Position numbers and translations under genes: made by a program
From: an uncultured Hyphomonadaceae bacterium
Lineage (GTDB): Bacteria > Pseudomonadota > Alphaproteobacteria > Caulobacterales > Hyphomonadaceae
Assembly (NCBI GenBank): GCA_937873805.1
Contig: CALMWO010000591.1
Location: forward strand, 1 to 8,269
Reading direction: 5' to 3'
DNA: 8,269 nucleotides
Part shown: positions 1-6,061 of the stretch, piece by piece
How positions within the stretch are numbered: the stretch's first letter is position 1
Layout: each line of letters opens with the position of its first letter
Notes under the pieces: model-generated
What the model saw: the letters and a program-made list of their open reading frames with translations, nothing else
Database searches by the model: none
Told to the model about the DNA's origin: nothing

Positions 1-37
1 AAAAGCTGTTCCTTCACCCGCGCGCAATAACGTCGCC

Positions 38-67
38 TTGAGCAAACGACCCGTTCCTGCCTATTGC
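38..67 (+). promoter_or_regulatory. candidate metX promoter
   Basis: A TTGAGC hexamer (38-43) is followed after 18 bases by TATTGC (62-67), about 37 bases before the metX ATG. The -35 resembles the sigma70 consensus but the -10 is weak (3 of 6), so this is only a candidate. The rest of 1-103 shows no gene. I looked for a SAM-II riboswitch, which often precedes metX/metA in alphaproteobacteria, and did not find its conserved core. Confidence 0.25.
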
Positions 68-103
68 TTCATTCCATGTCCGACCTGATCTAGGCTCCGC
101 ACC

Positions 104-1273
104 ATGCAAGCGCCCGCCCGCACCCTCAGCGGCGCGGACGGGTTGAAACACCTGTCCGTCGCGACCCCTGACCGGCCCCTGAAGCTGGATAGCGGCCGCG
201 TGCTCGAACATGTCGAGATCGCCTACGAGACCTGGGGCACGCTCAACGCCGACAAGAGCAATGTCGTCGTCGTCTGCCACGCCCTCACCGGCGACCAGTT
301 CGCCGCCAGCCCGAACCCCGTCACCCGCCGCCCCGAATGGTGGCCGCTGATCGTTGGTCCCGGCCTGCCGGTCGATACCGACCGCTTCTTCGTCGTCTGT
401 TCCAACGTGCTGGGCGGCTGCATGGGCTCGACCGGCCCGGCCAGCCTGAAGCCGGACGGCGCCTACTGGGGCACAGACTTCCCGATGATCACTATCGCCG
501 ACATGGCGCGCGCGCAGATCGCGCTGCTGGAGCGGCTGGGCATCACCGACATTTTCCTCGCCATCGGCGGATCGATCGGCGGCATGCAGGTGCTGGAGTG
601 GACCATCCAGGCGCGCAACCGCGTCTTCGCCGCCGTTCCCATCGCTGTTGCGCCACGCCAGTCAGCGCAGAATATCGGCTTCTACGAAACCGGCCGTCAG
701 GCGATCATGGCCGATCCCAACTGGCGCGGCGGCCGCTATCTCGACGAAGGCGTGCGGCCCGATCGCGGCCTCGCCGTCGCCCGCATGGCCGCGCACATCA
801 CCTACCTGTCGGAAACCGCCCTCAAGCGGAAGTTCGACCGCAAGCTGCAGGATCGCGAAGCCAAGACGTTCGGCTTCGACGCCGACTTCCAGATCGAAAG
901 CTATCTGCGCCACCAGGGCCAGACCTTCGTCGATCGCTTCGACGCGAACTCGTATCTCTACATCACCCGCGCGATGGATTATTTCGATCTCGCCTCCGAA
1001 CACGGCGGTGTTCTCGCCAACGCCTTCCGTGGACTTGAGACACGCTTCTGCGTCTTCTCATTCTCGTCGGACTGGCACTACACGCCGGAAGAAAACCGCG
1101 ACCTCGTCCGCGCGCTCAACGCCGCCGGGTGCGAGACCTCCTACGTCTCCATCGAGACCGACAAGGGCCACGACGCCTTCTTCGTCGAGGAGCCAGAGTT
1201 CGAAGCCGCCCTGCTTGGCTTCATCGATGCTGCGGCCCAGGCGCGCGGCCTTCCGAAACGGAGGGACGCATGA
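104..1273 (+). CDS. metX: homoserine O-acetyltransferase (MetX)
   Basis: This cytoplasmic alpha/beta-hydrolase-fold enzyme acylates L-homoserine, normally from acetyl-CoA, in the first committed step of methionine synthesis. The 389 residues are the usual family length. Visible motifs are the oxyanion and substrate region CHALTGD (58-64), NVLGGCMGSTGP (101-112), the nucleophile elbow GGSIGG with Ser157 (155-160), and the acid and base of the triad at Asp323 (SSDWHY) and His356 (DKGHDAFF). The ATG at 104 gives the expected N-terminus; its ribosome-binding site is weak (AGG at 92-94). The stop overlaps the metW start in ATGA, so the two are probably translationally coupled. Some MetX proteins prefer succinyl-CoA; acyl-donor preference cannot be read from the sequence here. 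Confidence 0.96.
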   Translation: MQAPARTLSGADGLKHLSVATPDRPLKLDSGRVLEHVEIAYETWGTLNADKSNVVVVCHALTGDQFAASPNPVTRRPEWWPLIVGPGLPVDTDRFFVVCSNVLGGCMGSTGPASLKPDGAYWGTDFPMITIADMARAQIALLERLGITDIFLAIGGSIGGMQVLEWTIQARNRVFAAVPIAVAPRQSAQNIGFYETGRQAIMADPNWRGGRYLDEGVRPDRGLAVARMAAHITYLSETALKRKFDRKLQDREAKTFGFDADFQIESYLRHQGQTFVDRFDANSYLYITRAMDYFDLASEHGGVLANAFRGLETRFCVFSFSSDWHYTPEENRDLVRALNAAGCETSYVSIETDKGHDAFFVEEPEFEAALLGFIDAAAQARGLPKRRDA

Positions 1274-1893
1274 AGTCCGGTCCCGGTTCAGCAGCCATCA
1301 GGCGCGCCGACCACGTCGCCATCGCCCAGTTCATCAACAAGGGCGAACTGGTGCTCGACGTCGGCTGCGGCGACGGCCAGCTGATGGAGCTGCTGCAATC
1401 CGAACGCGGCGCCCGCACGCGCGGCCTCGAAGTCGAACAGGCAGGTGTGAACCGCTGCGTCGCCAAGGGCCTCGCCGTGGTGCAGGGCAACGCCGACGCC
1501 GACCTGCCCGTCTACCCGGACGCCGCCTATGATGTCGCCATCCTGTCCAAGACGATCCAGGAACTCGCGCGCCCCAAATTCGTGCTCGACGAACTCTCGC
1601 GCATCGCGCGCCGGGTCATCATTTCATTCCGCAATTACGGCCACTGGAAAGTCCGCACCACGCTGCTGACCACGGGCCGCATTCCCAATCTCGGCTCATC
1701 CAGCGGCTGGTGGTCCGACGGCGCCCGCCGCCCCTGCACCGCCCGCGACATGGCCGAACTCGCCGCCGAAGCCGGCCTCACTGTCGCGGCTGCCACCGCC
1801 GTCAACGGCAAGCCCGTCACCGGCAAATCCCTCTCCCGCCTCAACTGGACAGCCGAAGAACTCGTCTTCGTTCTGGAGCGGACGAAGGCCTGA
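1270..1893 (+). CDS. metW: methionine biosynthesis protein MetW
   Basis: This is a small class I SAM-methyltransferase-fold protein (207 aa) that accompanies metX across proteobacteria and is thought to support MetX activity in methionine synthesis. The start is the ATG at 1270, overlapping the metX stop, with GGAGGG at 1260-1265 inside the end of metX. A much longer in-frame reading upstream overlaps metX and lacks family similarity. Visible motifs are motif I VLDVGCGDGQLM (28-39), the acidic strand-2 end GLEVE (52-56), DVAILSKTIQ (88-97), and the MetW-typical ISFRNYGHWKVR (118-129). The segment after WW (148-161) reads SDGARRPCTARDM, whereas the family usually has a TPNIHxCTIRDF-like stretch there. 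The reading frame is intact, so this is divergence rather than a frameshift. Confidence 0.93.
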   Translation: MKSGPGSAAIRRADHVAIAQFINKGELVLDVGCGDGQLMELLQSERGARTRGLEVEQAGVNRCVAKGLAVVQGNADADLPVYPDAAYDVAILSKTIQELARPKFVLDELSRIARRVIISFRNYGHWKVRTTLLTTGRIPNLGSSSGWWSDGARRPCTARDMAELAAEAGLTVAAATAVNGKPVTGKSLSRLNWTAEELVFVLERTKA

Positions 1894-1906
1894 CGCTGCG
1901 GCGTCG

Positions 1907-1918
1907 GCGCAATTGCGC
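1907..1918. repeat. 12-base perfect palindrome
   Basis: GCGCAATTGCGC is a perfect palindrome 14 bases after the metW stop. It has no U-tract, so it is not a classic terminator. It could be a protein-binding site or chance. Confidence 0.3.
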
Positions 1919-1967
1919 AAATCCGGTCAACCACTTGCTAACGGCATAAGCGCACGCTTGCCGCGTC

Positions 1968-1988
1968 GGCCCGCGCCCTCTGCGGGCC
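1968..1988 (+). other. hairpin before the 2002 gene
   Basis: GGCCCGC (1968-1974) and GCGGGCC (1982-1988) form a perfect 7-bp, all-GC stem with a 7-base loop. It lies between metW and the next gene, and ends just before the GGAG ribosome-binding site (1990-1993) of that gene. There is no U-tract. It may limit read-through from metX-metW or act in translation control; both are inference. Confidence 0.4.
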
Positions 1989-2001
1989 CGGAGTCTGCGC
2001 C

Positions 2002-2391
2002 ATGTCTTTCACGATGACGTCCTCGGTCCGCAAGGTTCGCGATCACTTCGAACCCGAAGCCAATCTCGATCCGCAGGAACAGCGCGCCCTGCGAGCGCAC
2101 CTCGAGCAGATCGACTACGCCGCCTTTGCCGCCAATCGCGAAGTGCTGGCCAAGGTCGTGGGACCTGCTGACCTCAACCGCTTCCAGCGCCTCGCCATCT
2201 CTGCCGCACAAGCCCGCGCCCGCTGGGTCGCGGCGTCCATTGCAATGACTGAAAAGGCCGAGGCGCCGACGCCTCAGGATATCGCCCAACTGACAACGCT
2301 GCGCTGCGCCTACGAGGAACTCACCGAAGCCTACGACGCCCTGCGCCGCATGGTCGAACGCGGCTACCTGCCATATCGCGCCAAGCCGTAG
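2002..2391 (+). CDS. small helical protein of unknown function
   Basis: This is a 129-residue soluble protein that I do not recognise. The ATG at 2002 has GGAG (1990-1993) at good spacing. The composition is Ala-, Arg-, Glu- and Leu-rich and looks all-helical. Helix-like stretches are seen at about 25-52 (DPQEQRALRAHLEQ...), 56-84 (ADLNRFQRLAISAAQARARW) and 91-122, the last ending AYEELTEAYDALRRMVERGY. There is no signal peptide, membrane segment or cysteine cluster; one Cys is at 102. Codon use (C/G at third positions) matches the neighbours, which supports a real gene. It lies 108 bases after metW on the same strand, but a GC hairpin between them argues against simple co-expression. I considered an AroQ-type chorismate mutase because of the helical character, but could not place the catalytic residues. 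Confidence 0.72.
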   Translation: MSFTMTSSVRKVRDHFEPEANLDPQEQRALRAHLEQIDYAAFAANREVLAKVVGPADLNRFQRLAISAAQARARWVAASIAMTEKAEAPTPQDIAQLTTLRCAYEELTEAYDALRRMVERGYLPYRAKP

Positions 2392-2422
2392 CCCCTAACG
2401 CGTCGCGCGCAGCAACAAGGGG

Positions 2423-2517
2423 AGTCATCCTCGGGCTCGACCCGAGGATCTTTCTTCACCTCAACGGAGCCCTGCGCCGTTGGAATAAGGATCCTCGGGT
2501 CAAGCCCGAGGATGACT
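2423..2517. repeat. nested inverted repeat, GTCATCC type
   Basis: Two 28-base arms (2423-2450 and 2490-2517) are reverse complements with one mismatch. Each arm is itself a hairpin: ATCCTCGGG/CCCGAGGAT with a 5-base loop, at 2427-2449 and again at 2491-2513. The 39-base centre carries a third short stem, CAACGG (2462-2467) with CCGTTG (2477-2482). The element sits downstream of both the 2002-2391 gene and the opposing glnB gene. It resembles the dispersed palindromic intergenic repeats common in alphaproteobacteria. It could end transcription from either side, though there are no U-tracts. No transposase is present. Confidence 0.85.
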
Positions 2518-2566
2518 TCAGTGTGCGAAGCTGATTTTCCGCCGGGACTGATGCAAATGCGCGGAA

Positions 2567-2593
2567 CCGCCGGGAGGGGTCGGCCTCCGGCGG
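2567..2593 (-). terminator. possible glnB downstream hairpin
   Basis: CCGCCGGGAGG (2567-2577) pairs with CCTCCGGCGG (2584-2593) with one bulged G, giving a strong GC stem. It lies about 130 bases beyond the glnB stop in the direction of its transcription. There is no run of U, so a role as terminator is weakly supported. The remainder of 2518-2721 shows nothing else that I can support; long readings there are out of frame with glnB and lack family features. Confidence 0.3.
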
Positions 2594-2721
2594 CTCACAG
2601 CTCTGGCTGCTTGGGTGTGGGGGCGTGGGCTGCCAGCGCTCCGGCCCGAATTGGCATTGGGGCCAGCGACGCGCCGGCCGCGCCCTTGGGGAAGAGCAGC
2701 GGCCGGAAAGTTTGGCAGACC

Positions 2722-3066
2722 TTACGAGGTAAGCGCGGCGTCGTTCTTCTCGCCGGTGCGGATGCGGAGCACGCCTTCCAGGTCGAGCACGAAGATCTTG
2801 CCGTCGCCGATCTTGTTGGTGTTGGCGGCTTGCGTGATCGCGTCGACGACTTTCTCGACGACGGCGTCGGACACAGCCACTTCGATGCGGACTTTCGGCA
2901 GGAGGCGCACTTCGTATTCGGCGCCGCGGTAGACTTCCGTCTTGCCTTGCTGGCGGCCATAGCCGCGCACTTCGGTCACGGTCACGCCCGACGCGCCAGC
3001 GGCGGTCACAGCGTCGAGGACGGCGTCCAGACGGCTCGGTTTGAACACTGCGGTGATATATTTCAT
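2722..3066 (-). CDS. glnB: nitrogen regulatory protein PII
   Basis: This is a PII signal protein of 114 aa, close to the usual 112. The trimer binds ATP/ADP and 2-oxoglutarate and controls targets such as glutamine-synthetase adenylylation, nitrogen regulators or AmtB. Family features are MKYITAVFKP at the start, TEVRGYGRQQGKTE (31-44) entering the T-loop, the uridylylation-site motif YRGAEY with Tyr51 (46-51), LPKVRIE (56-62) and the C-terminal signature KIGDGKIFV (85-93) with Lys90, then RIRTGE. The start is the ATG at 3064-3066, preceded on this strand by a purine-rich AGGAAAGGGAAG. Eleven extra in-frame residues upstream are not family-like. Neither glnA nor amtB flanks it, so GlnB versus GlnK cannot be decided from context. 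Confidence 0.95.
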   Translation of the reverse strand: MKYITAVFKPSRLDAVLDAVTAAGASGVTVTEVRGYGRQQGKTEVYRGAEYEVRLLPKVRIEVAVSDAVVEKVVDAITQAANTNKIGDGKIFVLDLEGVLRIRTGEKNDAALTS

Positions 3067-3089
3067 TGGGCTTCCCTTTCCTGCTCGGT

Positions 3090-3105
3090 GGCGGATCAAC
3101 CCGCC
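3090..3105 (-). other. hairpin in the glnB leader
   Basis: GGCGG (3090-3094) and CCGCC (3101-3105) form a 5-bp stem with a 6-base loop. It lies in the predicted 5' untranslated leader of glnB, upstream of the ribosome-binding site. The role is unknown. Confidence 0.3.
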
Positions 3106-3114
3106 TTCCCGGTG

Positions 3115-3143
3115 TATATATCGCTGTACTTACACATCTTCAA
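3115..3143 (-). promoter_or_regulatory. sigma70-like promoter of glnB
   Basis: On the minus strand, TTGAAG (3143-3138) is separated by exactly 17 bases from TATATA (3120-3115). The predicted start of transcription is near 3108, leaving a leader of about 40 bases. The block lies entirely in the short gap after the methyltransferase stop. This suggests glnB has its own promoter even though it is co-directional with the upstream gene. A perfect TTGACA (3166-3161) lies farther up, inside the methyltransferase end, but has no good -10 at the right spacing. Confidence 0.55.
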
Positions 3144-3146
3144 CAC

Positions 3147-3893
3147 CTATTCGCGGATTTTGTCAACGGGAGCCCGCAAACTCCGCTTTTGAGGGGCAAC
3201 TTTCACGACCCGGCGCCCCCGCGCGGGGGTTCCGGGCTCGATATAGAGCCGCTTCATCGCCTCGATCATCAGCACGCCGCCAAAGCCGGACCAGGCAAAC
3301 CGCCCCATCCGCTCCCAGGCGTCTCCCGCCGCTGAGATGATCCCCCAGTTGATCGGCGGGGCATAAACCGCTCTGGCCGACGCCTGCGGCAGGAACATCG
3401 CCTCCTCAAGCAGCCGGTTCAGCTGCGAGCGGGTATAGGGCCGTCCGTGTCCGAACGGTGTCGACTCCGCGCGCGCCCAAAGACCGCGTCGGTGGGCGAC
3501 AATGATCAGAATCCGGGCTTCCGGAGCCGCCACACGCCAGAGTTCGCGCAGCAGGCGATGCGGGCTCTCCGCCTCCTCAAGCGCGTGACAGACGATGATC
3601 CGGTCGAACAGCGCATCCGGGAATGGCAGCCGCTCGTCCTCCACCAGCGTGGTCAGGCCCTTTCCCTCGGCAGGCCAGCGTTCCGCGCCCTGCAGGTCCG
3701 GGGCTGCCGAAATCACCCGCCGCGCTCCCGCCCGATAGGGTTCCAGCAGCGCATCCGCATGCCCAAGGCCCAGCACGTCCAGACCATCGGCCGTCGGCCA
3801 CAGCGCACTCACGCGCTTGGCGACCATCTCGTGCGCCATGCGCCCGAGAGCTGACCCGTAGAAGGTCTGCAACCTGTCGATGTCGAAACGCAT
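3147..3893 (-). CDS. SAM-dependent methyltransferase-like protein
   Basis: This 248-residue soluble protein has a type-11-like class I methyltransferase core. Strand 1 and motif I are DVLGLGHADALL (39-50), with fewer glycines than the usual GxGxG. A motif at LPFPDALFDRIIVCHALE (89-106) resembles the acidic and strand-4 region, followed by LLRELWRVAAPEARILII (114-131). The C-terminal half has STPFGHGRPYTRSQLNRLL (144-162) and MIEAMKRLYIEP (209-220). The substrate is unknown. The start is the ATG at 3891-3893, beginning MRFDIDRLQTFY, with a weak AGG upstream. It is divergent from gloB; a methyltransferase next to gloB is, as I recall, a recurring alphaproteobacterial arrangement, so a link to thiol or glyoxal metabolism is possible but unproven. 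Confidence 0.85.
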   Translation of the reverse strand: MRFDIDRLQTFYGSALGRMAHEMVAKRVSALWPTADGLDVLGLGHADALLEPYRAGARRVISAAPDLQGAERWPAEGKGLTTLVEDERLPFPDALFDRIIVCHALEEAESPHRLLRELWRVAAPEARILIIVAHRRGLWARAESTPFGHGRPYTRSQLNRLLEEAMFLPQASARAVYAPPINWGIISAAGDAWERMGRFAWSGFGGVLMIEAMKRLYIEPGTPARGRRVVKVAPQKRSLRAPVDKIRE

Positions 3894-3919
3894 GCCCTAA
3901 CCTGCAGCCCGTTCCTACG

Positions 3920-3929
3920 CCTATATAGG
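3920..3929. promoter_or_regulatory. CCTATATAGG palindrome, possible shared -10
   Basis: This perfect 10-base palindrome lies near the middle of the 64-base gap between the divergent methyltransferase and gloB starts. Its TATATA core (3922-3927) reads the same on both strands and is placed to serve as a -10 for either gene, giving leaders of roughly 20-25 bases. No good -35 hexamer is seen on either side. Confidence 0.4.
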
Positions 3930-3957
3930 GCCGGAGCAGGCCGGAAAGGTAAACCGC

Positions 3958-4725
3958 GTGAGCAAACCCATCGTCCACATGTTCCCGTGCCTGAAGGACA
4001 ATTACGGCTTCCTACTGCACGACCCGGATACGGGCGAGACCGCAACGATCGACACGCCCGAAGCCTCCCGCATCCTCGCCGAAGCCGACGCCAAAGGCTG
4101 GAAGATCACCCAGATCTGGAACACTCATTGGCACGCCGACCATGCCGGCGGAAACGCGGAGATCATCGCGAAGACCGGCGCAAAGGTCGTCGGCCCGCAG
4201 GAAGTCGATCGTATCGGGGCAGCGCCCGATCGCGTCCTCCGCGAAGGCGACCAGGTCAAGCTCGGCAATCTGACGGCGAAGGTTCACGAAACCCCCGGCC
4301 ACACGCTCGGCCACATCGTCTACAACCTGCCCGACGCGCACATCGCCTTCGTCGGTGACACCCTCTTCGCCCTCGGCTGCGGCCGCCTCTTCGAAGGCAC
4401 GCCCGCCCAGATGTGGAGCAGCCTAGGCAAGCTCCGCGCCCTGCCCGACGACACGACGATCTACTGCGCCCACGAATACACCGAAGCCAACGCGAAATTC
4501 GCGCTCAGCGTCGATGCTGCGAACCGCGATCTCGCCGCCTACGCCGAAGACATCACCGCCAAACGCGCGCGCGGCATCCCCACCGTCCCCACCACCATCG
4601 GCCGCGAGAAGAAGACCAACCCCTTCCTCCGCGCCGACGATCCGAACCTGCAATCCTTCGTCGGCCACCCCGGCGATGCAGTTGCGACCTTCGCCGAAGT
4701 GAGAGAGCGGAAAAACAATTTCTAG
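3958..4725 (+). CDS. gloB: hydroxyacylglutathione hydrolase (glyoxalase II)
   Basis: This cytosolic metallo-beta-lactamase-fold enzyme hydrolyses S-D-lactoylglutathione to D-lactate and glutathione, the second step of methylglyoxal detoxification. It is 255 aa, the standard length. Metal ligands are visible: THWHADH (56-62; His57, His59, Asp61, His62), PGHTLGH (113-119; His115), VGDTLF (132-137; Asp134) and AHEYT (171-175; His172). The C-terminal substrate-binding part has GREKKTNPFLR, matching the family's glutathione-contacting region. The start is taken as GTG 3958 (MSKPIVHMFPCLKDNYGF), with GGAAAGG at 3943-3949. No glyoxalase I gene is nearby. It is followed at 66 bases by a cupin gene on the same strand. 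Confidence 0.96.
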   Translation: MSKPIVHMFPCLKDNYGFLLHDPDTGETATIDTPEASRILAEADAKGWKITQIWNTHWHADHAGGNAEIIAKTGAKVVGPQEVDRIGAAPDRVLREGDQVKLGNLTAKVHETPGHTLGHIVYNLPDAHIAFVGDTLFALGCGRLFEGTPAQMWSSLGKLRALPDDTTIYCAHEYTEANAKFALSVDAANRDLAAYAEDITAKRARGIPTVPTTIGREKKTNPFLRADDPNLQSFVGHPGDAVATFAEVRERKNNF

Positions 4726-4752
4726 GAAGCGCTCTGTGGCGCGCCTGTATCC

Positions 4753-4774
4753 CTTCCCCCGCAAGCGGAGGAAG
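4753..4774 (+). other. hairpin containing the cupin ribosome-binding region
   Basis: CTTCCCCCGC (4753-4762) and GCGGAGGAAG (4765-4774) form a stem with one C-A mismatch and a tiny loop. It lies between gloB and the cupin gene. The 3' arm contains GGAGGAAG, the only good Shine-Dalgarno-like purine run before the ATG at 4792. Folding could therefore mask the ribosome-binding site or, without a U-tract, act as a weak transcript end for gloB. Confidence 0.45.
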
Positions 4775-4791
4775 AGCTACAAGCCTCGCCC

Positions 4792-5217
4792 ATGACAATG
4801 ACGCTCGAAGATATAATCCGCACACTGAACCTCATCCCTCACCCGGAGGGCGGCTGGTTTGCAGAGATGCACCGCATCCCGTCGGCTGAAGGCCAGCGCT
4901 CGCCCGGCACGTCGATCTACTATGCCCTGGGCGCGGGCGCCCGTTCGCACTGGCATCGCGTCAACGCCACGGAGATCTGGCACTACTACGCTGGCGACCC
5001 GATCGAGCTGCGCCTCTCGCACGGCCAGGGCGTCACCACGCATATCCTCGGCACTGACCTCGGCGCAGGCCAGCGCCCGCAAGTCATCGTCCAGCCTTAC
5101 CATTGGCAAGCCGCGCGCAGCCTCGGCGCATGGACGCTCGTCGGTTGCACGGTCTCGCCCGGCTTCGAATATTCAGGATTTGAACTGGCGCCGCCGAACT
5201 GGAATCCGCCAGCTTAA
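4792..5217 (+). CDS. cupin_5 (DUF985) family protein
   Basis: This 141-residue single-domain cupin belongs to the DUF985/cupin_5 (yeast YML079w-like) family. These are structurally known beta-barrels whose biochemical role is mostly undefined. Signature segments are LIPHPEGGWFAE (14-25), TSIYYAL (40-46), SHWHRVNATEIWHYYAGDP (52-70), which includes His53, His55, Glu61 and His64 as likely metal or ligand residues, PQVIVQPYHWQAA (96-108) and the terminal WTLVGCTVSPGFEYSGFEL (114-132). An ATG at 4798 in the same frame is an alternative start; either keeps the whole domain. It follows gloB by 66 bases and may be co-transcribed. It ends 2 bases from the stop of the convergent gene. Confidence 0.9.
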   Translation: MTMTLEDIIRTLNLIPHPEGGWFAEMHRIPSAEGQRSPGTSIYYALGAGARSHWHRVNATEIWHYYAGDPIELRLSHGQGVTTHILGTDLGAGQRPQVIVQPYHWQAARSLGAWTLVGCTVSPGFEYSGFELAPPNWNPPA

Positions 5218-5219
5218 GT

Positions 5220-6014
5220 TCAGCCCGCGTTGCGCGACTGCGTCAGCGAGTTGGTGATCGCCTCGGGCGTCACGCGGCCGGACCAGCCATCATCCGGGTT
5301 CACGTCGAGCGTCAGCTCGCCGTCCTTGAAGCTCACCTTCGGCGCCTTGCCGCGCCTCACCGTGACCTTCTCGACCTTGGAAGCCGCCTTGCCGGCAAAC
5401 CCGTTGGCGTTCTTCACGCCGAGCACGAGGATGTTCAGCGCATCGGCCGCCCACGCTTCATCGCTGGAGAACGATTGCGTCCCCCAGATCGTGACTTCAT
5501 GCCCTGCCAGTTTTGAAAGCTCGCTCGCCGCGCTCGCACGCATCTTGTCGAGCGAGGCTGTCATCGCGCCCGGCGTGATCGGCGGCGCCTTGGCCGAAGG
5601 CTCGGCGGGCGATCCCGAAGCATTGTGGATGTACGACACCACATTGCCCTGCTGGGTCACGCGCAGGACCATGCGGCCTGCATAATCCATGAAGAACGTG
5701 TCGCCCCGCTGGCCCGGCACAGGCATCAGCGACAGCACGTTGTCGCTGCCATCCACCTTGAGCAGCACCATCGATCCGCGCTGCTCCAGCACGAAGCCGG
5801 TGTTCTTGTCCGAGCCCATGTCGACATACCAGGTCCCGCCCTGCTGGGGCGCGGACGCCTTGGCGGCGCGGGTTGAAGCGAATGTCGGGGCGGCCTGGGT
5901 GTCTTGGGCGAAGGCCGGTGCGGCGAATCCCGGGGCGAGCGCAACTACCAGCGCAAGGGCCGCGGCGCGCGCCCCAAAAGAGCTGGCCACAGGGATATGA
6001 AATTCTTTCACCAT
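5220..6014 (-). CDS. predicted exported protein of unknown function
   Basis: The protein is about 264 aa from the ATG at 6012-6014. ATG 6017 and GTG 6011 are equally possible starts: the GGCGGGG purine run immediately precedes ATG 6017. The N-terminus is a clear Sec signal peptide: a basic start (MVKEFHIPVASSFGAR), a hydrophobic AAALALVVALAP core and a signal peptidase I site APAFA|QD at about residue 36. The mature part begins with a low-complexity Ala/Gln/Thr stretch. A beta-rich region (about 60-130; TWYVDMGSDKNTGFVLEQRG, MVLRVTQQGNVVSYI) follows, then a Pro-rich linker (about 135-150) and a second domain (155-260) ending in DGELTLDVNPDDGW. It may belong to a Caulobacterales family such as DUF4908, but I recall this only loosely. 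Likely periplasmic. It has its own transcription unit, since phaB upstream ends in a terminator. Confidence 0.8.
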   Translation of the reverse strand: MVKEFHIPVASSFGARAAALALVVALAPGFAAPAFAQDTQAAPTFASTRAAKASAPQQGGTWYVDMGSDKNTGFVLEQRGSMVLLKVDGSDNVLSLMPVPGQRGDTFFMDYAGRMVLRVTQQGNVVSYIHNASGSPAEPSAKAPPITPGAMTASLDKMRASAASELSKLAGHEVTIWGTQSFSSDEAWAADALNILVLGVKNANGFAGKAASKVEKVTVRRGKAPKVSFKDGELTLDVNPDDGWSGRVTPEAITNSLTQSRNAG

Positions 6015-6061
6015 CATCCCCGCCAATACGCACGGCAAAGGGGGCATTTCTTTGTTCGAAT

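Noticed and set aside
1..103. SAM-II riboswitch before metX
   Set aside because: The conserved pseudoknot core expected near metX/metA is not visible. Only a short CCTGATCTAGG-like near-palindrome is present.
337..1038. Arg-rich plus-strand ORFs within metX (also 648-1532)
   Set aside because: These are other-frame shadows of a GC-rich gene with highly biased composition.
1129..1269. Long N-terminal extension of MetW
   Set aside because: It overlaps metX coding sequence and reads as Arg-rich shadow. The ATGA junction with GGAGGG supports the start at 1270.
2002..2391. Chorismate mutase
   Set aside because: The protein is helical and of suitable size, but the AroQ catalytic Arg/Lys/Glu pattern could not be placed.
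2423..2517. CRISPR array or insertion sequence
   Set aside because: There are only two inverted arms, no direct repeats with spacers and no transposase gene.
2595..2960. Minus-strand ORF overlapping glnB in another frame
   Set aside because: It has a low-complexity Lys/Arg/Pro composition and is a frame shadow of glnB.
2512..3192. 226-residue plus-strand ORF
   Set aside because: It is antisense to glnB, whose PII motifs are unambiguous, and its protein has no family features.
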